DNA of 64,000 nucleotides from Candidatus Obscuribacterales bacterium (lineage in GTDB: Bacteria; Cyanobacteriota; Vampirovibrionia; Obscuribacterales; Obscuribacteraceae): positions 372,001 to 436,000 of the forward strand of contig JARLHI010000003.1 in NCBI GenBank assembly GCA_031292355.1. The letters are read 5' to 3'. Of this stretch, positions 17,104-23,899 are shown one piece after another (position 1 is the first letter of the stretch; each line of letters begins with the position of its first letter). Below the pieces are notes generated by a model, which did not search any database, had not been told where the DNA came from, and saw only the letters and a program-made list of their open reading frames with translations. A program made the translations under genes and the position numbers.

Positions 17104-17469
17104 CTACCTCAACCCCCCGTGTGTCTTTGCGGCATGCCGCTTCATGACTATTTCGTAAAGCGTTTCGAATAAACCGATTCTTCGCACCAGCGTACCCTTT
17201 TGTTTCTCTTCGCAGTAGGTCCAGAAAGTCATCAGACCTAGAAGCATCAGAGTGCCAACTGTTCCCACAACTAGAATGCCGACGGTGGCAAAATTCACAA
17301 CTCTGTGAATTTCTCTCCAGCCTTCAAAAAACCAGGAAAGTGAGATGACAGCGCAACAGAAGGCAATGGCTTTCATGATGAATTTCACTTTGAAAACAGG
17401 TTGAGCGACCGAGGAATCAACCTCGGAAGATTCCATCTTGTTTTCAATCGGTAATTCTTTGTCTGCCAA
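17104..17469 (-). CDS. Two-helix membrane protein, 121 aa (respiratory cluster)
   Basis: The frame is open to 17517 inside the end of the upstream cytochrome b gene. A TTG at 17469 has AAAGAGGA four bases upstream and lies just after that gene's stop, so it is the better start. Two hydrophobic helices (FIMKAIAFCCAVISLSWFF; ATVGILVVGTVGTLMLLGLM) precede a basic C-terminus. The family is unknown; its position implies a subunit or assembly role in the Rieske/cytochrome b complex. Confidence 0.66.
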   Translation of the reverse strand: MADKELPIENKMESSEVDSSVAQPVFKVKFIMKAIAFCCAVISLSWFFEGWREIHRVVNFATVGILVVGTVGTLMLLGLMTFWTYCEEKQKGTLVRRIGLFETLYEIVMKRHAAKTHGGLR

Positions 17470-17479
17470 TTTGTCCTCT

Positions 17480-19273
17480 TTATGTGCTGGAAGAAACCGG
17501 CACTTTCGGCGCTTCATCCGCTTTTTTTGCAGGAGCTTTGCCCAGCATGACTACAATGGCGATTGACACCACAGTGGCAGCGAGCGAGCCAACCATCCAG
17601 AACCAGTCCATTTCAGGCACTTGTAGTGGATACGGAGGAACTTGCCCTTCGGTCATACGCATGGTGAAAGTGACATAGTCAAAGCACCAGCGGTTATTAA
17701 CCATGTAGTCAACGAGTCCGTAGTATTGAGCATGCGGAGCAGGCGTGAAGGTTGGAATCAGTTTGAACAACCAGTCCATTGCTGTTGGTTGCTGACAAAC
17801 TTGAGCCAGCTGAAGAATCTGTTCTTTAGCCGCTGGTTCGCCTACTTTAGCTATTTCATGCGGATCAAGCAGGAAGGGATAGTTCCAATAGTCTTTGTTC
17901 GCGATCATCAATTGCTTGACGAGCGCTTCAGCTTTTTCGAAGTGCTGTGCACCAAATGGACGGAAAGCCATGTAGGTCCAGGCTTGTGTGATCGGCGAGA
18001 AGAACATTTCGGTCTTAGCCATGTAGTAGTACATCACAGCCAGCACCAATTGAATCGCCGCAAGGACGGCCATGCTCACAGCACCCATCGCCGATTTGGC
18101 CTTCTGCACAGGATCTTTGGTTGTGTAAACCAGGAAGCACTGCCAGAGGATACCGATATCGATGGTGCCCCAGAGGAAATCTCTCCAGTACGGTGGATCA
18201 ACGTGAATATTGGCGATATTGACGATAATCAGGTACGAGAAGATAACCCATGACCAGAAGCCCATTACGCAGAACATCAAAACGAAAGGACGTTTCATGA
18301 TGTTCTTTTCGGCACCTGTAATGAAAGTGTCGAGGAAAGGAATTGCTACCACTGTCAGTGGAATCAACATCGTAATTTCTGTAGCTACAACCGGCTCCAG
18401 ATATTTGTACATCTGATACAAGCCAAGGAAGTACCAGTCAGACAAAATCGGCAACGGTGTAACGTCTGGATTTGAACGACGTCCTTGAGCAGCTGGCAGA
18501 ATAATAGCCACGATGACCAGCATCATTACAATGATGATGCGCTTGGTCCAATTGATTGGCATTCTTTCGTATGCGTTCTTGTAGAAATAAAGTTCGACAA
18601 GAATCAACGGAATCAAAGAGAAAGCAAGGTGCAAGGAAAAGAATCGAGTGATCGTTTCTTGCGTAATAGCAGCTCCACCGCCAAGCAGTGTTTCAGCAGT
18701 ATTCCAGCCCATGTGCAAAGACTTGACCAGAGGCTGATAGAAGTCTCCCATTACTGGAAATTGATCCATGTAAGTAGGGAATGTAGCAAAAACCTTTGTC
18801 GCCCAGAACGCTCTCTGGTTCCAGATCAATAGATAACCGGTCAGACCTGAATACATTGAAAGCAGCAACGTTACTAGACCGATAGCGATGTTCAGTTCTT
18901 TGCCTGGCTTGTAGTCTGCCATAATGAACATGCGATACAAACGTAGCGTCGCCGCGATGATCATCGCGTCTGCTCCGTATTTATGCATTCCGCGGATGAT
19001 ACCGCCGAATGGAATTTCAGTCTGAATTTTAAAAATGGAATCGAAGGCGGCTGGCTTGGTGGGCACGTACCACATAATGAGCAAACAACCGGTCACCATG
19101 ACCACAAACCAAACTAAGTAAAAGATTGGTCCCAGAGCGTAGAAGGGATTGGTCTTTGCTTCGTTGCGATAATGCTCATCGAAAATATCAATGTTATTGA
19201 TGCGCGTTTTAAAAAACTCACCAAATGCGGTGACTTTATCTAGCAGTCCGCCCTGCGCAGTAGTACTAGGCAA
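17480..19273 (-). CDS. Cytochrome b/b6-like protein with heme bH ligands missing
   Basis: Quinol-oxidising cytochrome b of a Rieske complex, 597 residues, with N- and C-terminal domains fused as in bc1. The bL ligands are present: His97 (GMHKYGADAM) and His215 (FFSLHLAFSL). The positions 14 residues further on, which ligate heme bH, are Arg111 (codon 18941-18943) and Tyr229 (codon 18587-18589). No other histidine is close by in either helix. The Qo motif reads SDWY (278-281) rather than PEWY. A long C-terminal extension of about 150 residues ends in a last membrane helix and a Lys/Pro-rich tail. Its start overlaps the Rieske stop by eight bases. It probably binds one b heme. Confidence 0.88.
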   Translation of the reverse strand: MPSTTAQGGLLDKVTAFGEFFKTRINNIDIFDEHYRNEAKTNPFYALGPIFYLVWFVVMVTGCLLIMWYVPTKPAAFDSIFKIQTEIPFGGIIRGMHKYGADAMIIAATLRLYRMFIMADYKPGKELNIAIGLVTLLLSMYSGLTGYLLIWNQRAFWATKVFATFPTYMDQFPVMGDFYQPLVKSLHMGWNTAETLLGGGAAITQETITRFFSLHLAFSLIPLILVELYFYKNAYERMPINWTKRIIIVMMLVIVAIILPAAQGRRSNPDVTPLPILSDWYFLGLYQMYKYLEPVVATEITMLIPLTVVAIPFLDTFITGAEKNIMKRPFVLMFCVMGFWSWVIFSYLIIVNIANIHVDPPYWRDFLWGTIDIGILWQCFLVYTTKDPVQKAKSAMGAVSMAVLAAIQLVLAVMYYYMAKTEMFFSPITQAWTYMAFRPFGAQHFEKAEALVKQLMIANKDYWNYPFLLDPHEIAKVGEPAAKEQILQLAQVCQQPTAMDWLFKLIPTFTPAPHAQYYGLVDYMVNNRWCFDYVTFTMRMTEGQVPPYPLQVPEMDWFWMVGSLAATVVSIAIVVMLGKAPAKKADEAPKVPVSSST

Positions 19274-19835
19274 TTCCCCCGGCCTCCAAGGATAGTATCT
19301 GGAAATTATCTCCGACTTTCTTGATGTCGAAACGACGTGGTGGACGTGGTGCAGGACCGCTGACTACCTTACCGGCTTGAGCAATGTCATAAACGCTTAA
19401 GTGGCATGGGCAGGCAAATACTGGACCAGCTGGCTTGAAGTTGTAACCTTTGGAGCATTCGGTTGGGTCTTTAACGAAGTTAAAGATGCAGCCAAGGTGC
19501 GGACAAATACGGCTATAAGCGACAACATCGCCGGTTGGCAATTTGACGATAAATCCAGGAATCTGGCGAACTTCCTTACCTTCAGGGTTATATTCGAGAT
19601 AACTCTGTTTGAACATGAATGGAATACATGTCCATGGCTCAGGGAAATCTGATGCTTTGAAGGTTGGGACTGGTGGCTCAGCAATTGGTTGATCCGAATT
19701 GCCAAACACATCGAGTGGTTTCAATGTCGGACGCAAGAATCGCACTAGTGGCGATACTATCAGTCCGATAGAAGCGGCCAGTGGAATGGCAGCTACTGTC
19801 TTCAGTATGGTTCGTCTTGTGGTTCCATCAACCAT
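19266..19835 (-). CDS. Rieske [2Fe-2S] protein
   Basis: High-potential iron-sulfur subunit of a bc-type complex. The N-terminus has a twin-arginine motif (TTRRTILKTVA) and one anchor helix, so export by Tat with retention as a membrane anchor is likely. The cluster-binding boxes are CPHLGC (Cys111, His113, Cys116) and CPCHLS (Cys142, Cys144, His145), giving two Cys and two His ligands plus the usual disulfide pair. The second box has Leu where Gly is common (CPCHGS). The gene precedes and overlaps the 597-residue cytochrome b gene, as in typical pet operons. Confidence 0.93.
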   Translation of the reverse strand: MVDGTTRRTILKTVAAIPLAASIGLIVSPLVRFLRPTLKPLDVFGNSDQPIAEPPVPTFKASDFPEPWTCIPFMFKQSYLEYNPEGKEVRQIPGFIVKLPTGDVVAYSRICPHLGCIFNFVKDPTECSKGYNFKPAGPVFACPCHLSVYDIAQAGKVVSGPAPRPPRRFDIKKVGDNFQILSLEAGGIA

Positions 19836-19891
19836 GATGTTGTCCGTCCTCTGTGTCCCTGGAAATAATAGGTCCGATAAATGACCTACTT

Positions 19892-20722
19892 CTATTGTGC
19901 CTTTACTGGCTCTTTTTCGCTTGTTTGTGAACTTCCCGTATTACTTGAACTACCAGCGCCGTCAGCAGCGATAGTTGGCTCGTTTTGTTCATGGAAGTGG
20001 CGCACATACTGTACCAGTTTCCAAATGTACTCATCGTCGAATTTGACGTTCTTAGCCTTGTCTTCCTTGCCGCGGAAGTTAGGCATTCCTTCCCACTTAA
20101 TGCCGTTAGCAATGTGATCCCAGAGGATAGCGTCGGTTCTGTCGTAGAAGCGGTCGAATTGCTGGAAGTTTGCTGGGACTGGCTCGAGGTTGTGAGCCAA
20201 AGGACCATCTCCATAACCTTTTTTACCGTGACAAACAGCGCAATTTGAACCGAATACGGCATCAATCGGCATCGTTTCTTCATCAGTCAACAAAGGTGTG
20301 GCAAGCGATCTTGCGTAAAAAACCAGACTCCAGGCTTCACGGCGGGAGATAGTGCCCTGCATCGTTGGATGCTTGACGCCTTCTTTGCCGGTCCAAATAA
20401 ATGAATATTGATCAACTGGCTTTTGCAAACGCATGTAGCCTTTGTCGGCGAAATTGACCTTGCCAGCGCCCGAATTAGAACCATCAGCGCCATGGCAACT
20501 AGCGCAATTTTGCTTATTCCAGACGACTTTGCCATCAGCTACTGACGGTCTGTCATCAGGAAATACGACTTCACCTGTTCCCAGAGTGACCGATTTGCTG
20601 GCGATTTTGTCGGCCTTGCTACTGAGGTCGATTTGCTGTTTGCCGCAGGCAGTAAGCGAAATCAGACACAGAGAAGCTGCGCCTATTGCGATCACCAAGT
20701 CATTAAGACGATTACGTTGCAT
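19892..20722 (-). CDS. Diheme cytochrome c lipoprotein
   Basis: The ATG at 20722 gives a lipoprotein signal peptide ending LISLTAC, so Cys26 is probably lipidated. Two c-type heme sites are present, CASCH (Cys73-His77) and CAVCH (Cys161-His165), with distal-Met candidates such as HPTMQG and EGMPNFRG. The C-terminal tail is Ser/Glu-rich. Placed between the oxidase genes and the Rieske/cytochrome b genes, it could carry electrons from the bc-like complex to the oxidase. In cbb3 operons this role belongs to diheme CcoP, which is otherwise absent. An upstream ATG at 20770 lies inside the preceding small gene and is unlikely. Confidence 0.88.
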   Translation of the reverse strand: MQRNRLNDLVIAIGAASLCLISLTACGKQQIDLSSKADKIASKSVTLGTGEVVFPDDRPSVADGKVVWNKQNCASCHGADGSNSGAGKVNFADKGYMRLQKPVDQYSFIWTGKEGVKHPTMQGTISRREAWSLVFYARSLATPLLTDEETMPIDAVFGSNCAVCHGKKGYGDGPLAHNLEPVPANFQQFDRFYDRTDAILWDHIANGIKWEGMPNFRGKEDKAKNVKFDDEYIWKLVQYVRHFHEQNEPTIAADGAGSSSNTGSSQTSEKEPVKAQ

Positions 20723-20730
20723 TTTGCTCT

Positions 20731-20883
20731 TTAGTATCCAAACAGGGGAATCCAGGAGAAACAAGCCCACATCACGACAAAGAAAAATACCAGCACGAGA
20801 AACAACGGCGGAGCACCTTCACCAATGCGGTATTCGGAAACTTCTTCGTAATGCTCTTCTTCAGACTTTATTGCATCTGCCAT
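20731..20883 (-). CDS. Small single-pass membrane protein, 50 aa (oxidase cluster)
   Basis: The minus strand reads MADAIKSEEEHYEEVSEYRI, then GEGAPPLFLVLVFFFVVMWA and CFSWIPLFGY before TAA. It has an acidic N-terminus and one membrane helix. GAGGTAGACA precedes the ATG at 20883. The gene sits 11 bases after the CcoS-like gene and 8 bases before the cytochrome c start. Its position and shape suit a small cbb3 subunit such as CcoQ, or the membrane anchor that a CcoP would normally supply. Homology is not demonstrable by eye. Confidence 0.65.
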   Translation of the reverse strand: MADAIKSEEEHYEEVSEYRIGEGAPPLFLVLVFFFVVMWACFSWIPLFGY

Positions 20884-20894
20884 TGTCTACCTCT

Positions 20895-21140
20895 TTATGT
20901 ACTGGCGCTGTTGTTTAAACGCGCTTTTTCAACTAGGGCTCTTGCACGAGCAGCCTTAGCACCTTCAACTTCATCGTCCATCATGTCGAATTTGGTGCTT
21001 TCGAGATCTTCGAATTCACCATTTTTGAAAGCCCACAGAATCGCGGCCAGAGCCACTACAAAAAATATTCCGCAGACTCCGAAGGCAACATAGAGGCCGC
21101 CTTCCATACTGGCTTGATTAAGAATGCAATTTGGACACAT
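20895..21140 (-). CDS. ccoS: CcoS/FixS-like cbb3 oxidase assembly protein
   Basis: The 81-residue protein has one membrane helix followed by AAILWAFKNGEFEDLESTKFDMMDDE. This matches the CcoS/FixS pattern of a helix, a Trp-Ala/Lys-Gly stretch, an F-(E/D)-D-L-E block and an acidic end. CcoS is needed for heme insertion into cbb3 oxidases. An N-terminal CPNC pair precedes the helix and is unusual; it could bind metal. The gene starts two bases after the ccoO stop. Confidence 0.75.
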   Translation of the reverse strand: MCPNCILNQASMEGGLYVAFGVCGIFFVVALAAILWAFKNGEFEDLESTKFDMMDDEVEGAKAARARALVEKARLNNSAST

Positions 21141-21142
21141 GT

Positions 21143-22078
21143 TTATTGACCTGCGTGTGGTTCGTATTCTTGATGGCTAAGTACTGGCAATTTGATGTCT
21201 TCAACCTTATCGATTTGGGCCAGGCTGTCGACCGTATCTTCTTTGTCTTTCTGCAAAGTCTTGAGATAAGCAACTAAGTACCAACGTTGCTCTTCCGTCA
21301 GAACTTCACCGAATCTCGGCATTCTTGTACCAGTTACGCCTTCAGTTAGACGATAAAAGTACATTTCATCCGAATACTGCTTGTAAAAAGGACGGGTGAG
21401 ATTGGCTGGTTTCTTTTCCAAAGATATGGAATTTGGACCATTGCCTCTTGCTTCAAGACCGTGGCAAGCAGCACAGTTTTGAGTGTAGATACCACGTCCA
21501 GCATTGGCCGCCGATGATGAATTCGTATCAACCGTTTTGCGAGCAATAAGCTTTCTACCAGCTTCTGTGGTTGCCATGTATTCATCTGGAGCTTCAACAT
21601 AAGCAACTGGCTTTCTGTTGTCACCCAGAGATTGAATAAAAGCGACAAGGTCATTCATATCTTGATTGCTCAAGTGAGCAAAGCTCGGCATGATTGAACC
21701 GGGTTTGACGGCGCGAGGATTGATTAAGTGAGCCTTTTGCCATTCCGAAGGGAAGCGACCACCTTCGTTAGTCAAGTCAGGACCGGTACGAGCAGTACCC
21801 AATTGATGAGGCGCTTCGTAAACATAGTCGCCAGCTTTGACCAGTGGCCCATAGCCTCTATCTTGTAAGCGGTTGAATTGCGTATGGCAATAGAAGCAAC
21901 CTTCACGAACATAGACTTGACGACCGCGAGCGGCATCGGCTAGTTCAGTTTTAGCGTAAGTGTTGCCATGTTCCGAGGGCTTGGGATTGAAAAGAACCAT
22001 CGGCATGAGTACTGTCGAAAAAATGATGATGAAGAAGGTGCAAACGATACCAATGGCACCAAGACGGTAGCCGTACAT
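21143..22078 (-). CDS. ccoO: CcoO-type monoheme cytochrome c fused to a second cytochrome c domain
   Basis: Residues 1-150 are a cbb3 subunit II: one anchor helix, then REGCFYCHTQFNRLQDRGYG (Cys61, Cys64, His65) and GPDLTNEGGRFPSEWQKAHL with the PGSIMPSF axial Met region. Residues 180-290 form a second cytochrome c domain with CAACH (Cys202-His206) and GTRMPRFGE as the likely Met ligand. Standard CcoO has a single heme. The fused domain resembles one heme domain of CcoP, for which no separate gene is found. The start overlaps the ccoN stop (TAATG). Confidence 0.9.
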   Translation of the reverse strand: MYGYRLGAIGIVCTFFIIIFSTVLMPMVLFNPKPSEHGNTYAKTELADAARGRQVYVREGCFYCHTQFNRLQDRGYGPLVKAGDYVYEAPHQLGTARTGPDLTNEGGRFPSEWQKAHLINPRAVKPGSIMPSFAHLSNQDMNDLVAFIQSLGDNRKPVAYVEAPDEYMATTEAGRKLIARKTVDTNSSSAANAGRGIYTQNCAACHGLEARGNGPNSISLEKKPANLTRPFYKQYSDEMYFYRLTEGVTGTRMPRFGEVLTEEQRWYLVAYLKTLQKDKEDTVDSLAQIDKVEDIKLPVLSHQEYEPHAGQ

Positions 22079-23481
22079 TAGACTTTGACCTCCTTAGTCT
22101 TGCCAGCGGCAACGGTGGCACCAGCAACAGGTGTATACAGCGTCTTCCAGACGTTGTAAGCAAATAAACATTGTCCAGTCACGATCATGATGCCGCTTAT
22201 CGCTCTGAGGAAATAATACGGACGGATAGCAAGGCTCCATTGGTCGACTGGATAACCCAACTGCCAACCAGCGGCTTGAACTAATCCAGCGATCGTCAAT
22301 ACGGTCATCATTAATAGGAAGCCGAGGAACTTCAACCAGTAGTGCGCGCGAATCAGTCCCTGACTGTGCCACTCGCGACCAGTTAGACGCGGCATCGAAT
22401 AATAGAACGACGATGTAAGGATGAAAGAGAACGTACCAAGCAGTGCCAAGTGAGCATGACCTACAACCCACTGAGTGAAGTGCAAGTACCAGTTCACCCA
22501 ACGAGTAGCCTGGAAAGGCCCTTGAACGCAGGTAACTAGATAGAACATAGAAGAAGTGACAGCGAAGCGCAAAGGCATATCGGTGACAACCATGCCCCAT
22601 CTTCCTTTCATTGTCATGAAGAAATTGGTCAGCACGGTCAACACTGGCACTAACAAGAAAATTGAAGAAATTACAGCAATTGCTTTCAACCATTCTGGAA
22701 CGGGAGATTGCAAAATATGGTGAGTTCCAGTTGGAGCATAGAAAAGAGCGATGCCCCAGAAGCCCAACATGGACAGACCATGGCTGTATAAAGGAGCGCC
22801 AGTCAAGCGCGGTAGCAAGTAATACATCATGCCGACGCCAACAGTCGTGAACCACATTCCTAGAATGTTGTGTCCGTAGAACCAGCCGACAATCGCATCA
22901 TTGAGACCAGGCAAAGAAACGAAAGTTCTTTGACCGATGATGTAAACCAGTGGGAACCAGAAAAGTGATCCAAGGAAGTACCAGAGCGAGACGTACAGCT
23001 TCTTCACTCGGCGATCGAGGATGGTCATATAAACGTTGAGGGCAGTCGAGATCAAACCGACCATGACGAGAACGTCGATTACAGCGCCTAGCTCAGCGTA
23101 CTCACGGCCTTCTGTGTTGCCGTTCAAGAGAGTAGCCATCGCTGATGCCATCAAGATATTCCAGGCCCACATCGTGAAATTGCCCAGACGTTCACTCCAC
23201 AATTTTGTTTTGCAGAGTGTTGGCACCATATGAAACATTGACCCGACATAGCCCATCGACAACCAGCCGATTGCTACAGCGTTCACGTGAAACATTCTCA
23301 AGTGTGGAAACGCCAGTTGTGAGACGTTGTGCACGAGATCTGGCATCGAAAATTCGATCCCACCCAACATGCCAGCACCCATTCCCCAGAGAGACCACCA
23401 CAATGCAGACAAGAAGAAATTGCGGCTTGCGCTGCCTTCTTCATTGCTCAATAACCGATCGACGACTGAAACTGCGCTCAA
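22078..23481 (-). CDS. ccoN: cbb3-type cytochrome oxidase catalytic subunit CcoN
   Basis: Catalytic subunit of a C-family heme-copper oxygen reductase, 467 residues with about 12 helices. Ligands visible: His65 in LRMFHVNAVAIG for low-spin heme; YGHNILGMWFTTVGVGMMYY with the CuB His and the helix VII Tyr; PTGTHHI for the other two CuB histidines; and HFTQWVVGHAHLALLG for high- and low-spin hemes. The NO-reductase glutamate pattern is absent, so oxygen reduction is the better call. The start is TTG, with GAGGG ten bases upstream. It is the first gene of the cluster. Confidence 0.92.
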   Translation of the reverse strand: MSAVSVVDRLLSNEEGSASRNFFLSALWWSLWGMGAGMLGGIEFSMPDLVHNVSQLAFPHLRMFHVNAVAIGWLSMGYVGSMFHMVPTLCKTKLWSERLGNFTMWAWNILMASAMATLLNGNTEGREYAELGAVIDVLVMVGLISTALNVYMTILDRRVKKLYVSLWYFLGSLFWFPLVYIIGQRTFVSLPGLNDAIVGWFYGHNILGMWFTTVGVGMMYYLLPRLTGAPLYSHGLSMLGFWGIALFYAPTGTHHILQSPVPEWLKAIAVISSIFLLVPVLTVLTNFFMTMKGRWGMVVTDMPLRFAVTSSMFYLVTCVQGPFQATRWVNWYLHFTQWVVGHAHLALLGTFSFILTSSFYYSMPRLTGREWHSQGLIRAHYWLKFLGFLLMMTVLTIAGLVQAAGWQLGYPVDQWSLAIRPYYFLRAISGIMIVTGQCLFAYNVWKTLYTPVAGATVAAGKTKEVKV

Positions 23482-23899
23482 CTTTAGATACCCTCAACAG
23501 ACGGACTGCCTGGCTCGATGTGAAAATTTTAGAATACTGACATCGGACCTTCTGCCCCATGTAGTATGAGTTTTCGATCAATTTGTGTAAGGTACCCCTC
23601 CACAAGCCCCGAAACCCTGAACCTGTCTGATACAAACCGTAACGAGAATATTCAGTGAGAACGGCTTGTGAGTAACGTTTTACTTTTTAAATTCACAATA
23701 TTTTTGGGCGACCTTCAAATGTAACGAAGATTACGACAAAGACTATATGCGATGCGTATAGATTTCTCATTCTTGGCGTCTTATCGTAATTAACCGTATT
23801 TTCCAGCTTGTCCAATTTTGGCGACCAACCTATGCTCGGGAAGCCAAGCAGTTGGCAACCGCATCTTCATTTAGCGGTTGACTTCCTCGACAGAGAGTT
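23482..23899. promoter_or_regulatory. Divergent promoter region of the respiratory cluster
   Basis: 418 bases separate ccoN (minus) and the 1376-residue protein (plus). The region is AT-rich with no credible small gene. A dyad CTATATGC-gat-GCGTATAG with one mismatched pair lies at 23743-23761. I do not find a good FNR/ANR box (TTGAT-N4-ATCAA). A CTGTTGAGGG box serves the ccoN TTG start. Promoters for both genes must lie here, but I cannot place them with confidence. Confidence 0.4.

Noticed and set aside
22078-23481. Catalytic subunit as a nitric oxide reductase (NorB)
   Set aside because: It keeps the CcoN pattern with the helix VII Tyr region and is followed by CcoO- and CcoS-like genes; the NorB glutamates are not seen.
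23482-23899. FNR/ANR-type anaerobox upstream of ccoN
   Set aside because: GATCAA-like fragments occur, but no paired TTGAT-N4-ATCAA site.
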